Shown here one piece after another: positions 26,021 to 35,081 of a DNA stretch of 52,368 bases (its first letter is position 1; every line of letters begins with the position of its first letter). A program made the position numbers and the translations under genes. The notes under the pieces are model-generated. The model made no database searches, was not told where the DNA came from, and was given only the letters and a program-made list of their open reading frames with translations. Source of the stretch: Alphaproteobacteria bacterium (lineage in GTDB: Bacteria > Pseudomonadota > Alphaproteobacteria > Sphingomonadales > Emcibacteraceae); the NCBI GenBank assembly GCA_024280095.1, contig JAJRQU010000150.1, positions 1-52,368 of the forward strand, read 5' to 3'.

Positions 26021-27003
26021 TTCTCACTATTCTTTTTTTTCTCAATTTTGCGCCATTTTCTAACATTTTTCAGATGCTCGCGCAGGGTTTTTGCAAAGGC
26101 ATGACCGCCAGTACCGTCTGCAACAAAATAAAGATCATCTGTTTTGAGCGGATTTAACACGGCCTTGATAGAAGCCCGTCCCGGGTGGGCAATGGGGGTT
26201 GGCGGCAAGCCCCTGATTTTATAGGTATTATAGGGATTATCCGCCTTCAGGTCTGACTTATATATTGGCCGGCCCAGAAAGCCCTTTCGATCAATACCAT
26301 AAATTACCGTCGGATCCGTCTGAAGCCGCATATTTTTACGCAGGCGATTGATAAATACGCCTGCGATATGCGCCCGCTCATGAGAAGCGGCGGTCTCTTT
26401 TTCAACGATTGAGGCTAAAATCAACGCGTCTTCCATGGACAGCAGAGGCAAGTCATCTGCTCTTTTGTCCCATATTCCCTCCATAAGGTCCATCTGTCTG
26501 CCCTGCATCATACGGATCAGGTCATGGCGGGGTGTATTCTTGGTATATTGGTAGGTATCGGGTAACAGGGAGCCTTCTCTTGGCAAATCCACAATGGGAT
26601 CGCTCAGATTATCAATATTGTTCAGATAATCTGTGATTTGCCAGCTTGTCCAGCCTTCTACGATGGTTAAGCGGTGCTGAATAACCTTGCCGCTGGATAA
26701 GATCATCATGATATCAAACATACTGGAATTTTTTGGAATGACGAATTCACCCGCGCGTAAATTCCGCTCAAGGCCTGATAATTTCACACCGGCCTTAAAG
26801 ATTTTTTGGCTGCTGATCAACCCCAGATTTTCCAATTCCCATGCGGTGCGTATGACGCCCTGCCCCTTTGGCAGCTCATAAACCATGTCATGGCCCATGG
26901 GGCCTGTTTCATAAAAAGCCCGGTAGCCCAAATAAAAAAACAGCGCCGAAAATCCGGCGCTGCCTATCAATAATAAAATAATATATTTCCGCAGCCCCCT
27001 CAT
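26017..27003 (-). CDS. mltG: Endolytic murein transglycosylase MltG
   Basis: MltG is an inner-membrane lytic transglycosylase that cleaves nascent glycan strands and sets their length. From ATG 27003 the protein has a cytoplasmic stub, one membrane helix (KYIILLLIGSAGFSALFFYLG) and a periplasmic domain. A LysM-like part (KGQGVIRTAWELENLGLIS, RAGEFVIPKNSSMFDIMMIL) comes first. The YceG catalytic domain follows, with the proton-donor glutamate in LILASIVEKETAASHER and TDPTVIYGIDRKG, NPYNTYKIRGLPPTPIAHPGRASIKA and YFVADGTGGHAFAKTLREH. The open frame runs further upstream into fabF but the hydrophobic start at 27003 is 7 nt after the fabF stop. The fabF-mltG order is conserved in this class. Confidence 0.93.
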   Translation of the reverse strand: MRGLRKYIILLLIGSAGFSALFFYLGYRAFYETGPMGHDMVYELPKGQGVIRTAWELENLGLISSQKIFKAGVKLSGLERNLRAGEFVIPKNSSMFDIMMILSSGKVIQHRLTIVEGWTSWQITDYLNNIDNLSDPIVDLPREGSLLPDTYQYTKNTPRHDLIRMMQGRQMDLMEGIWDKRADDLPLLSMEDALILASIVEKETAASHERAHIAGVFINRLRKNMRLQTDPTVIYGIDRKGFLGRPIYKSDLKADNPYNTYKIRGLPPTPIAHPGRASIKAVLNPLKTDDLYFVADGTGGHAFAKTLREHLKNVRKWRKIEKKKNSEN

Positions 27004-27010
27004 AAGCAGG

Positions 27011-28276
27011 CTACACGGCCTTGAGGATAATAGAGGCATTGGTTCCGCCAAAGCCAAAGCTGTTGGATAAAATAGCCTTGATACCTGTTTTATGCTGCGC
27101 TTCATGGGGGACAAGATTAATGCCTGAAATGCCCTCTGATGGATTATCCAGATTAAGCGTTGGCGGGATTTCACCCCGGTTCATCGCCAAAATACTGAAT
27201 ATAGCCTCAGTACTCCCCGCAGCCCCAAGCATATGTCCAATGGAAGATTTTGTTGATGACATGGCAATGCTGCCTGCTGCGTCGCCAAATATTCTTTTAA
27301 CCGCAGCAAATTCAATTTCATCACCAAGCGGCGTTGACGTTCCGTGGGCATTCACATAGCCAATATCCTCAGGCGTTAAGCCAGAGCGTTTAAAGGCGGC
27401 CTGCATGGCGCGGTATGCGCCGCTACCGTCTGGCGACGGGGCCGTCACATGATAGGAATCACCGGACATGCCGTAACCCACCACTTCCGCATAGATTTTT
27501 GCGCCGCGTTTTTTAGCATGCTCATATTCTTCCAAAATCAGCATCCCTGCGCCCTCACCAATGACAAAACCATCCCGGTCCCGATCATAGGGCCGCGAAG
27601 CTTTCTCAGGTGTGTCATTAAACCGCGTACTCAAAGCCTTGGCTTGGGCAAACCCTGCAACGCCAACTTGGCAAATTGCTGCTTCGCCGCCGCCCGCAAC
27701 CATCACATCAGCATCATCCAACGCAATCATTCGCGCCGCATTACCAATGGCATGGGTTCCCGTGGCACAAGCCGTAACAATCGCATGATTTGGCCCTTTT
27801 AAGCCATTACGAATAGAAACATTGCCGGAAATCAGATTAATCAAACAACGCGGTATAAAAAATGGGCTAACGCGCCGCACGCCCCGCTCATGCATATTGA
27901 TAGATTCATTTTGAATGCCCGGAAGTCCGCCAATGCCCGACCCCGTCAAAATGCCCGTTCGCCATTGTTCTTCATCGGTTGTCGGTTTCCAGCCGGCATC
28001 CGCCAAGGCCATTTCAGACGCCGCGATACCATATAGAATAAAATCATCAATGCGGCGGCGTTCTTTCGCGCTCATCCAGTCATCTGCATTGAATGTGCCA
28101 TTGCTGCCGTCCCCAAGGGGAACTTCACAGGCAATTTGTGCGGAAAGCCCTTCGGCATCAAATCTTGTAATTGGCCCCGCGCCGGATTCCCCGGCGATCA
28201 GGCGTTTCCAGGTTTCCTCTAATCCTGATGCAAGCGGGGTAACAAGTCCCATTCCAGTAACAACTACACGTCTCAT
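27011..28276 (-). CDS. fabF: 3-oxoacyl-[acyl-carrier-protein] synthase II
   Basis: FabF condenses malonyl-ACP with acyl-ACP in fatty acid elongation and governs the temperature-sensitive C16:1 to C18:1 step. The catalytic triad is visible: cysteine in VTACATGTHAIGNAARMI, histidine in NAHGTSTPLGD and histidine in SSIGHMLGAAGSTEAIF. The C-terminus ILSNSFGFGGTNASIILKAV is typical. The length is 421 aa. GAAGG lies before the ATG. It is the third gene downstream of fabD-fabG-acpP; a strong hairpin separates it from acpP. Confidence 0.96.
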   Translation of the reverse strand: MRRVVVTGMGLVTPLASGLEETWKRLIAGESGAGPITRFDAEGLSAQIACEVPLGDGSNGTFNADDWMSAKERRRIDDFILYGIAASEMALADAGWKPTTDEEQWRTGILTGSGIGGLPGIQNESINMHERGVRRVSPFFIPRCLINLISGNVSIRNGLKGPNHAIVTACATGTHAIGNAARMIALDDADVMVAGGGEAAICQVGVAGFAQAKALSTRFNDTPEKASRPYDRDRDGFVIGEGAGMLILEEYEHAKKRGAKIYAEVVGYGMSGDSYHVTAPSPDGSGAYRAMQAAFKRSGLTPEDIGYVNAHGTSTPLGDEIEFAAVKRIFGDAAGSIAMSSTKSSIGHMLGAAGSTEAIFSILAMNRGEIPPTLNLDNPSEGISGINLVPHEAQHKTGIKAILSNSFGFGGTNASIILKAV

Positions 28277-28344
28277 CGTTCTACCTTCTGTTTTATTGCA
28301 ATGATTTAAATTATATTTAAAGCAGACTATGCCAAAATTAACAA

Positions 28345-28393
28345 GACCGCGAGCAGAGTATTTTTATGATAAAATACAAATATACTCGCGGTC
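28345..28393. terminator. Two-tier hairpin between acpP and fabF
   Basis: GACCGCGAG (28345-28353) pairs with CTCGCGGTC (28385-28393). Inside, GTATTTT (28358-28364) pairs with AAAATAC (28371-28377). On the minus strand it lies 35 nt after the acpP stop and is followed only by a weak T-rich stretch (TTGTTAATTTT). It may act as an attenuator or processing site that lets acpP be expressed well above fabF. Confidence 0.55.
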
Positions 28394-28428
28394 AAAATTA
28401 TTTTGTCAATAAGCTATCTAGCGATGCT

Positions 28429-28662
28429 TTAAGCATTCGTACCGATAAAGTCGATAGCATCCTTCACAGTAAGTATTTTTTCAGCGGCGTCATCAGGGAT
28501 TTCACAACCAAATTCTTCTTCGAAGGCCATTACGAGTTCAACGGTATCAAGACTATCCGCCCCCAGATCATCAATAAAGCTTGAACTATCGGTAACTTTG
28601 TCTTCTTCAACGCCCAAATGTTCTACAACGATTTTTTTCACGCGTTCAGCTACGTCACTCAT
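28429..28662 (-). CDS. acpP: Acyl carrier protein
   Basis: The 77-residue acidic carrier that holds growing acyl chains on a phosphopantetheine arm. The attachment serine is in the DSL motif of [20 protein letters not shown] (Ser37 by family numbering). The four-helix ACP sequence is complete, starting [19 protein letters not shown] and ending [19 protein letters not shown] precedes the ATG. Its own promoter appears to lie 65-95 bp upstream in the 227-bp gap after fabG, consistent with the high expression ACP needs. Confidence 0.97.
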   Translation of the reverse strand: MSDVAERVKKIVVEHLGVEEDKVTDSSSFIDDLGADSLDTVELVMAFEEEFGCEIPDDAAEKILTVKDAIDFIGTNA

Positions 28663-28727
28663 ATTTTTATTCCTATTCTAATGGGGCAATGGAAATGCCC
28701 GGATTTCGAAATTCACAGAAACAGTAT

Positions 28728-28756
28728 TTAATATTCTATTCTACTTTTACAAGCAA
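28728..28756 (-). promoter_or_regulatory. Candidate acpP promoter
   Basis: On the minus strand TTGCTT (plus 28756-28751), a 17-nt spacer and TATTAA (plus 28733-28728) form a sigma-70-like promoter, giving an mRNA leader of about 60 nt before the acpP ATG. Confidence 0.5.
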
Positions 28757-28889
28757 AAGAAATAAAAAGACTGAATTAATAATCTTTTCAAGAATTGACT
28801 TTTTTCGAGCCGCCTATTCTCCGGTGGCTTCCTAGCACATTAATCCTCTTATTGCCAAGAATAAAAGTTAACCCATATTATAATTAGCG

Positions 28890-29627
28890 TTAAATCATCA
28901 CCATTCCGCCATTAATATGCAGGGTTTGCCCCGTCACATAGGCGGCCTCATCACTGACCAGATAAACGGCGCCGGCGGCGATTTCATACCCGAACCCAAG
29001 CCGTTTCATCGGCACATTCATCAACAGGTTATTTTTTTGATCATCACTTAATACGTCAGTCATAGGGCTTTCGATAAAGCCCGGCGCAATAGCATTCACC
29101 GTAATATTACGCGACGCCAGTTCCTGCGCCAGACTTTTGGTCATACCAATCATGCCGGCCTTAGACGCCGCGTAATTGACTTGCCCCGGATTTCCCGTCA
29201 CACCAACAATAGAGCTAATATTGACAATCCGGCCATATCGGCGTTTCATCATTCCGCGCATCAAACCTTGTGATAATTTAAAGGCCGCCTTCAAATTGAC
29301 CTGCATCACATCATCCCATTCTTCATCTTTCATGCGCATGGCGATGTTATCGCGGGTAATTCCGGCGTTGTTAACGAGTATATCCACCTGCCCCATGGCC
29401 TCTTCCGCCGCTTTTGGCAAAGCCGCTACAGACTGCGGATCAGATAGATTGGCCGGAACTACAAAAGCCCCCTCGCCCAATTCGGCAGCCAATGCCTCCA
29501 ATGGCGCTATCCGCGTTCCTGAAAGGGCAACTTTCGCGCCGGCCTTATGAAGTGCTGTTGCTATTGCCTTCCCAAGCCCTCCGGAGGCCCCTGTAATCAA
29601 GGCGCATTTACCTGCTAAATCAAACAT
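28890..29627 (-). CDS. fabG: 3-oxoacyl-[acyl-carrier-protein] reductase
   Basis: FabG reduces beta-ketoacyl-ACP with NADPH in each fatty acid elongation cycle. It is a 245-aa SDR with ITGASGGLGKAIATAL, NNAGITRDNIAMRMKDEEWD, the catalytic region NISSIVGVTGNPGQVNYAASK (Ser, Tyr and Lys) and APGFIESPMTDVL. The C-terminus VTGQTLHINGGMVMI is FabG-specific. The ATG at 29627 has GGAGA 7 nt upstream; a TTG two codons earlier is unlikely. It follows fabD by 21 nt, in the fabD-fabG-acpP-fabF cluster. Confidence 0.96.
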   Translation of the reverse strand: MFDLAGKCALITGASGGLGKAIATALHKAGAKVALSGTRIAPLEALAAELGEGAFVVPANLSDPQSVAALPKAAEEAMGQVDILVNNAGITRDNIAMRMKDEEWDDVMQVNLKAAFKLSQGLMRGMMKRRYGRIVNISSIVGVTGNPGQVNYAASKAGMIGMTKSLAQELASRNITVNAIAPGFIESPMTDVLSDDQKNNLLMNVPMKRLGFGYEIAAGAVYLVSDEAAYVTGQTLHINGGMVMI

Positions 29628-29648
29628 AATCAAATCTCCAAAAATAAT

Positions 29649-30596
29649 TTATTTTAAACTGGCGGCAAAAGCCTCAATATCAGCGGGAGATTGAAGTGAC
29701 GTTCCCGTCATCTCGCGGCAAATTCGCCGCACCATCCCCGTCAGGACTTTACCTGTTCCCGCTTCCACAATCTTGTCCACGCCAAGTTCATGCATTTTCA
29801 ATATTGTTTCGCGCCAGCGTACCCGGCCCGTCACCTGCTCTACGAGGTATTTTCTAATATTTTCCGGATTACTTTCCGGCGCAGCCGTGACATTGGTCAA
29901 AATTGGAATGACGGGCTTAAAAATATTTGTGTCCGCCAGGGCATCAGCCATTTCCTCTGCCGCGGGCCGCATGAGCGCGCAATGGAACGGCGCACTGACC
30001 GGCAGTATAATCCCCCTCTTTGCCCCTTTTTCCTTCGCCATCTCAATCGCCCGTTCTACGGCCGCCTTATGGCCACTTATCACCACCTGCCCATCCGCAT
30101 TATCATTCGCCGCAGTGCAAACTTCTTCTTGTTCTGCCGCCTCTTCCGCAACTTTCTGAACCGCCTCAAAATCTAGCCCGAGAATGGCCGCCATGGCCCC
30201 GACACCAACAGGAACAGCACGTTGCATCGCTTCGCCGCGCAATTTCAACAGCCGCGCAGTATCCTCAAGCTTTAAAGCCCCAGAAACCGTAAGCGCGGAA
30301 TATTCCCCGAGAGAATGGCCCGCAACATATGCCGAAACCTCGCGCAATTTCACATCAAAATCTTTTTCCAAAACGCGTATGACAGCAACGCTCACGGCCA
30401 TTAACGCCGGCTGCGCATTTTGCGTTAACGTAAGATCATCTGAGGGCCCTTCGAACATAAGCCCGGAAAGATTTTGACTGAGAGCGTCATTCACTTCTTC
30501 AAAAACCTGCGCCGCAACGGGCATATTCTGGGCAAGCTCCTTGCCCATGCCAACGGACTGGCTGCCTTGACCGGGAAAAACAAAAGATCGCGTCAT
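29649..30596 (-). CDS. fabD: Malonyl-CoA:ACP transacylase
   Basis: FabD moves malonyl groups from CoA to ACP. FVFPGQGSQSVGMGKEL opens the protein; the nucleophilic serine is in VAGHSLGEYSALTVSGAL, the arginine in LKLRGEAMQRAVPVGVGAM and the histidine in PVSAPFHCALMRPA. The length of 315 aa is normal. AAGGAATTCC before the ATG provides a ribosome-binding site. It is the first gene of the fatty acid cluster and is divergent from rpsF, so the 339-bp spacer must carry promoters for both directions. Confidence 0.96.
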   Translation of the reverse strand: MTRSFVFPGQGSQSVGMGKELAQNMPVAAQVFEEVNDALSQNLSGLMFEGPSDDLTLTQNAQPALMAVSVAVIRVLEKDFDVKLREVSAYVAGHSLGEYSALTVSGALKLEDTARLLKLRGEAMQRAVPVGVGAMAAILGLDFEAVQKVAEEAAEQEEVCTAANDNADGQVVISGHKAAVERAIEMAKEKGAKRGIILPVSAPFHCALMRPAAEEMADALADTNIFKPVIPILTNVTAAPESNPENIRKYLVEQVTGRVRWRETILKMHELGVDKIVEAGTGKVLTGMVRRICREMTGTSLQSPADIEAFAASLK

Positions 30597-30765
30597 AATC
30601 GGGAATTCCTTATGGGTTTATATTTGCAGACTAATGTCATAGCAATTGGCGAAATTCTGTCAAGAAAACTTATGTTTTTCAGCCTTTTTTGCAACATTTT
30701 ATTTAAGCTGTGGCAAGTCCATTATAATTGCCGCGAAAAAAAACACCAAAAAGCCCATATATCCC

Positions 30766-30935
30766 TTGTTTTTGCTTGTTCATCCTGTATATTGCGCCGC
30801 TTCAGGGTGTTCTTAAAGTTAAGAATGCCTCGGTTTGTTATGTCGGTTAATATTGTAATGTGACGATTTGATATTCGTAATCACCCCGATCAGAAGGCCG
30901 TTAAATGAAATATTGAAAAAAAGGAGCAGCCGTAA
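30766..30935 (+). promoter_or_regulatory. rpsF promoter and candidate S6:S18 autoregulatory leader
   Basis: The 339-bp gap 30597-30935 holds no gene. TTGTTT (30766-30771), 16 nt and TATATT (30788-30793) form a likely rpsF promoter, leaving a leader of about 135 nt. The leader contains the dyad TTCTTAA/TTAAGAA (30810-30825), a GTGACGA...TCG...TCAC hairpin and CCCCGATCAGAAGGCCG shortly before AAAAGGAGCAGCCGTAA-ATG. S6:S18 binding leaders with a bulged CCG are known upstream of rpsF in many bacteria. The position and CCG elements fit, but the exact fold is not proven here. Confidence 0.45.
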
Positions 30936-31367
30936 ATGGCTTTATACGAACATATATTTATCGCACGCCAGGATATCCAACCCCAACAGGTTGAAGCGAT
31001 TACAGCAGATTTGACTAAAATCGTTGAAGATAATGGCGGCAAAATTACGAAAACCGAACAATGGGGCATTCGTACCCTTGCGTATCGGATTAAAAAATAC
31101 AAAAAAGGCCACTATGTCTTAATGAATGTTGAAGGTTCCACAGAAGCAATTTCTGAGCTGGAGCGAAATGAGCGCCTTCATGAAGATGTCGTTCGTTTTA
31201 TGACCATTCGGGTTGAAGAATTCGAAGAGGGTGATTCCGTTGTATTACGTGCAAGAGACCGTGACACACGTCCTTCACGTTTTGAAAATCGCGACAATCG
31301 CCCGCGCTTTGAAAATAAAAAAACTACAGCAAAGCCTGAAGTAACAGCAAAACCTGCAACAGAATAA
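30936..31367 (+). CDS. rpsF: 30S ribosomal protein S6
   Basis: S6 sits on the platform of the 30S subunit as a dimer with S18. The 143-residue protein starts ALYEHIFIARQDIQPQQVEAI and has the conserved WGIRTLAYRIKKYKKGHYVLMNVEGS and RFMTIRVEEFEEGDSVV. A charged, Arg/Asn-rich tail (RDRDTRPSRFENRDNRP) extends beyond the folded domain, common in alphaproteobacteria. A perfect AAGGAG lies upstream. It leads the rpsF-rpsR-rplI operon, with 12-nt spacings. Confidence 0.96.
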   Translation: MALYEHIFIARQDIQPQQVEAITADLTKIVEDNGGKITKTEQWGIRTLAYRIKKYKKGHYVLMNVEGSTEAISELERNERLHEDVVRFMTIRVEEFEEGDSVVLRARDRDTRPSRFENRDNRPRFENKKTTAKPEVTAKPATE

Positions 31368-31379
31368 GGAGAATCTCAA

Positions 31380-31634
31380 ATGGCTGAACAACGATCCGAT
31401 AGCGATAACACACGCCGTCCTTTTTTCAGACGCCGTAAAACATGTCCTTTCTCTGGTGCCAATGCCCAGACAATCGACTATAAAGACGTCCGTCTTCTCA
31501 CCAAATTTATTTCCGAACGTGGAAAAATTGTCCCAAGCCGCATCACCGCTGTTTCAACAAAGAAACAACGTCAATTGGCCAAAGCAATCAAACGCGCACG
31601 CAACTTGGCACTTATGCCATATATCGTTAAATAG
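31380..31634 (+). CDS. rpsR: 30S ribosomal protein S18
   Basis: An 84-residue basic protein that heterodimerises with S6 on the 30S platform. It shows the S18 signature [35 protein letters not shown], then [21 protein letters not shown] and LALMPYIVK. The single cysteine in KTCPF is the usual remnant of a zinc site. GGAG precedes the ATG, 12 nt after rpsF. Confidence 0.97.
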   Translation: MAEQRSDSDNTRRPFFRRRKTCPFSGANAQTIDYKDVRLLTKFISERGKIVPSRITAVSTKKQRQLAKAIKRARNLALMPYIVK

Positions 31635-31646
31635 GGGGAATGAAAC

Positions 31647-32273
31647 ATGGAAATCATACTTCTTGAACGTGTTCGCAAACTTGGACAAATTGGTGATGTT
31701 GTAACCGTAAAAGACGGTTATGCACGGAATTTTCTCTTACCTGAGAAAAAAGCTCTTCGCTCCACCAAAGCCAACAAGGCATATTTTGAAACTCAGCGGG
31801 TCACTATCGAAGCCAGAAACCTGGAAGCTAAGGTGGAAGCTGAAACTGTTGCCAGTAAATTAGACGGCGCATCCGCCATTCTTATTCGTCAAGCCGGCGA
31901 ATCTGGCAATCTTTATGGCTCCGTATCGGCGCGTGACATCGCGGTATCACTTAATGAGCAAGACCTTAAAATAGATCGTAGCCAAGTTGTTCTGGATCAT
32001 GCCGTTAAATACTTAGGTATTTATACCATCCAGATCAAACTTCACGCCGAAGTTATGGCCAATATCAGCATCAATGTCGCCCGCTCCTTAGCTGAAGCTG
32101 AGATGCAAACAAAAGGCCTTGAGGCTAAAACAGCCGAAGATGAACTTAATGTTTCTGTCGAAGATTACTTCGAAAACGAAGAAGATGCAGAAGACGCATT
32201 AACCGCTGACAGTGAAGAAGAAACATCTGAAGAAGTTGTTACTGAAGAAACTGAAGAACAAAAAAGCGAATAA
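31647..32273 (+). CDS. rplI: 50S ribosomal protein L9
   Basis: L9 spans the 50S surface at the base of the L1 stalk and helps keep the reading frame. The N-domain MEIILLERVRKLGQIGDVVTVKDGYARNFLLPEKKA is followed by the long helix and the C-domain (GNLYGSVSARDIAVSL, KYLGIYTIQIKLHAEVMANI). At 208 aa it is longer than the 149-aa E. coli protein because of a highly acidic tail (ENEEDAEDALTADSEEETSEE), a frequent trait in this class. GGGGGAAT precedes the ATG. A strong terminator ends the operon. Confidence 0.96.
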   Translation: MEIILLERVRKLGQIGDVVTVKDGYARNFLLPEKKALRSTKANKAYFETQRVTIEARNLEAKVEAETVASKLDGASAILIRQAGESGNLYGSVSARDIAVSLNEQDLKIDRSQVVLDHAVKYLGIYTIQIKLHAEVMANISINVARSLAEAEMQTKGLEAKTAEDELNVSVEDYFENEEDAEDALTADSEEETSEEVVTEETEEQKSE

Positions 32274-32301
32274 TATCCACCAACCTTCAAAAATAATTAT
32301 T

Positions 32302-32333
32302 AAAGGAGCTACTGTAATAGTAGCTCCTTTTTT
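32302..32333 (+). terminator. Rho-independent terminator after rplI
   Basis: AAAGGAGCTACT (32302-32313), a 5-nt loop and the exact complement AGTAGCTCCTTT (32319-32330) form a 12-bp perfect stem running into a T-run to 32333. It lies 29 nt after the rplI stop and separates the ribosomal operon from dnaB. Confidence 0.92.
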
Positions 32334-32392
32334 GTCCAATGCGGTTGCTCAATATGATATAGTTGATTCGTAAAAGGATACGCGAAAAACAT

Positions 32393-33937
32393 ATGACAGA
32401 TTTTCCAGACATACCCATTGATGACATTTCACAGGATGACATTGCGCAAGATAGTAATGTTGTGGCTTATGATGCGGCGACTTTCCGGCAGTCCCCCCAT
32501 AGTCTGGAGGCGGAGCAAGCTTTGCTCGGCGCTATTCTTGTCAATAACGAAGCCATGGAGCGGGTGCAGGATTTCTTAACTGACGAACATTTTGTCAATC
32601 CCGCGCATCAAAAAATTTATCTGGCAACAAAGAAGCTTATTGAAAAAGGTCTCATTGCCTCCCCCGTTACCCTAAAGCCCTATTTCGAGAATGAAGACAG
32701 CCTGGCGGACGTCGGCGGTTCTAAATATCTGGCCTCACTTGCTGGCGCGGCCGTTTCCATTATTAATTCAGCCGAATATGGCCAGATTATTCAGCAAATG
32801 GCCATCAAGCGGGAATTGATCAATGTGGGGACAGACATTGTCAATGGGGCCTATGATCACAGCATTGATGATACGCCGCAGGATTTAATTGAAGAGGCTG
32901 AGAAAAACCTTTATGCCCTCGCCGAACAAGGCAGTTCTGATGGGGGCTTCAAAAGCTTTGGCAAATCTTCTGCCGACGCGGTCAACCTCATTGAAATGGC
33001 CTTTAAAAGAGGCGGAAAGCTGGCGGGAAAAACAACCGGTTTTGACTCCATCAATAGAAAAATAGGCGGCCTGCATAAATCGGACTTGATGATTCTCGCC
33101 GGACGTCCGGCCATGGGTAAAACCGCGCTGGCCACCAATATCGCCTTTAATACAGCCAAAGCCTACCGCGATGATATGGCTTTGGGCATATCGCCCGAGG
33201 ACAGCAAGGGTGCCGTGGTCGCTTTCTTCTCACTCGAAATGGCCGCAGACCAGCTCGCAGCACGCATATTGGCTGAGCAAGCCGCCCTGTCTTCACAGGA
33301 CCTGCGCCAAGGTAAATTAAATCAGGAGCAATTTAACCAGCTTGCCCGTACGGCGCAGGAATTGGAAGAATTACCGCTCTTCATTGATGATACCGCATCG
33401 CTCAGTATTGGGGCCCTGCGCACCCGCGCCCGCCGCCTGAAACGGCAGCATGGTCTGGGTCTGGTCATCGTGGATTATCTTCAACTTCTTACCGCTGCGG
33501 GGCGCAATAAAAGAGGCCCCGAGAATAGAGTTCAGGAAATTTCCGAAATCACACGCGGCCTTAAAGGCCTCGCAAAAGAACTGCAAATTCCGGTTCTTGC
33601 CTTATCACAGCTTAGCCGGAATGTAGAATCACGGGACAACAAGCGCCCCCTGCTGTCTGACCTGCGTGAATCCGGCTCCATTGAGCAGGATGCGGATATG
33701 GTGACCTTTATTTATCGGCCCGAATATTATCACAATCTTGTCCAGCCGGACGAAGGGACGCCAGAACATCTTATCTGGATGGAAGAAGGCGAAAAACTGT
33801 TCGGGCTTGCTGAATTTATCATTGCCAAGCAACGCCACGGCCCAACCGGAAAAATCGATTTACAATTTGAGGCCAGCATCACCAAATTTTCTGATTTGCC
33901 TGAATCCGCTGATCGCTTACCCAAGAGAAATGATTAA
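32393..33937 (+). CDS. dnaB: Replicative DNA helicase DnaB
   Basis: DnaB is the hexameric helicase that unwinds DNA at the replication fork. The N-terminal domain begins after an acidic leader (PIDDISQDDIAQDS) at SPHSLEAEQALLGAILVNNEAM. The RecA-like motor has Walker A LAGRPAMGKTALATNIA, AFFSLEMAADQLAARIL, Walker B LVIVDYLQLLTA, and the arginine-finger region SQLSRNVESRDNKRPLLSDLRESGSIEQDADMV. No intein is present. ATG 32393 gives 514 aa; the frame is open 10 codons further to a TTG. Its TAA overlaps the alr ATG. Confidence 0.95.
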   Translation: MTDFPDIPIDDISQDDIAQDSNVVAYDAATFRQSPHSLEAEQALLGAILVNNEAMERVQDFLTDEHFVNPAHQKIYLATKKLIEKGLIASPVTLKPYFENEDSLADVGGSKYLASLAGAAVSIINSAEYGQIIQQMAIKRELINVGTDIVNGAYDHSIDDTPQDLIEEAEKNLYALAEQGSSDGGFKSFGKSSADAVNLIEMAFKRGGKLAGKTTGFDSINRKIGGLHKSDLMILAGRPAMGKTALATNIAFNTAKAYRDDMALGISPEDSKGAVVAFFSLEMAADQLAARILAEQAALSSQDLRQGKLNQEQFNQLARTAQELEELPLFIDDTASLSIGALRTRARRLKRQHGLGLVIVDYLQLLTAAGRNKRGPENRVQEISEITRGLKGLAKELQIPVLALSQLSRNVESRDNKRPLLSDLRESGSIEQDADMVTFIYRPEYYHNLVQPDEGTPEHLIWMEEGEKLFGLAEFIIAKQRHGPTGKIDLQFEASITKFSDLPESADRLPKRND

Positions 33938-35064
33938 TGGGATTCGAAGATTCTTTGCCAGATTCGCTACCTGATTTCCCCCCGGATTGTCTGGCCACCC
34001 TGACCATAAATTTAGGCACCCTTATTCGTAATTACAAAAGCTGCATTCAGCTCGCAGGCGACACAGAATGCGCCGGCGTGGTCAAGGCCGATGCTTATGG
34101 TATGGGCATAACCCACGTGGCGCCGGCTTTATTTCATAAGGCGAATTGCCGGATTTTCTTTGTTGCCAATCTCGCTGAGGCGATAAAATTACGCCGAATA
34201 CTCCCTGATACCGTCATATATGTTCTCAATGGTGTTTTCTCAGGTCATGAGGGTTATTTTATCAAGAATAATCTCCGGCCCGTGTTAAATGATTTGACGC
34301 AAACGGCCTTATGGCAAGCCGTATCCCCTGAGAATCGCCCGGCATGCGCCATACATTTTGATACGGGTATCAATCGGTTGGGACTAAGCCCGAAAGAAAC
34401 CACTCAATTCATTAATGATGTGAGCGCGCGGAAGGGGCTTGATATTTCACTGATTATGAGCCACCTCGCCTGCTCTGACGATCCGGATAACCCCATGAAT
34501 GCTCAGCAATTGGCTGACTTCAAAGCCATCACCCGTAATTTTCCGGATATTCCGGCCAGCCTTGCCAATTCCGGCGGGATTCTGCTGGGGCCGGATTATT
34601 ATTTTGATCTGGTTCGGCCCGGAATTTTAATGTATGGCGGCAATCCTTCCAAAGGGGCCATGCCGAAGAACATAAAGGTTCCTTTTCAAATCCTTGGGAA
34701 AATATTGCAAATTCGTACCGTGGACGCTGGCCAATCTGTTGGTTACGGGGCCACTTGGACAGCAAAGCAGTCTCGCCATATTGCAACCATAAATATTGGT
34801 TACGGCGATGGTTATCCGCAAATGTTTAACAATTGTGGCTGGGTCTGTATTAAAGGAGTGAAGGTGCCTGTTGTGGGCCGCGTTTCCATGGATATGATTA
34901 CGGTTGATGTGACAGACCTATACCCGCAAAAAATTGACCCCGAATGTGATGTTGAACTTCTGGGGCCGCATATAACACTTGAAATGGCGTCGGAAGTCTC
35001 TACCTTAAGCCAATATGAAATCCTGACCGGCGTACGGGAAAGATATCAACGAATTTATATATAA
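33937..35064 (+). CDS. alr: Alanine racemase
   Basis: Alr converts L- to D-alanine for peptidoglycan using PLP. The Schiff-base lysine is K50 in AGVVKADAYGMGI. The second catalytic base, tyrosine, is in SVGYGATWTAKQSRH; MSHLACSDDPDNPMN, RPGILMYGGNPS and VVGRVSMDMITVDVTD are also diagnostic. The 375-aa protein has a short N-terminal leader with three 12-bp Asp/Pro/Ser repeats (EDSLPDSLPDFPPD). Its ATG overlaps the dnaB stop (TAATG), so the two genes are co-translated; dnaB-alr adjacency is common. Confidence 0.94.
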   Translation: MGFEDSLPDSLPDFPPDCLATLTINLGTLIRNYKSCIQLAGDTECAGVVKADAYGMGITHVAPALFHKANCRIFFVANLAEAIKLRRILPDTVIYVLNGVFSGHEGYFIKNNLRPVLNDLTQTALWQAVSPENRPACAIHFDTGINRLGLSPKETTQFINDVSARKGLDISLIMSHLACSDDPDNPMNAQQLADFKAITRNFPDIPASLANSGGILLGPDYYFDLVRPGILMYGGNPSKGAMPKNIKVPFQILGKILQIRTVDAGQSVGYGATWTAKQSRHIATINIGYGDGYPQMFNNCGWVCIKGVKVPVVGRVSMDMITVDVTDLYPQKIDPECDVELLGPHITLEMASEVSTLSQYEILTGVRERYQRIYI

Positions 35065-35081
35065 AATAATTAGGGGTTATA

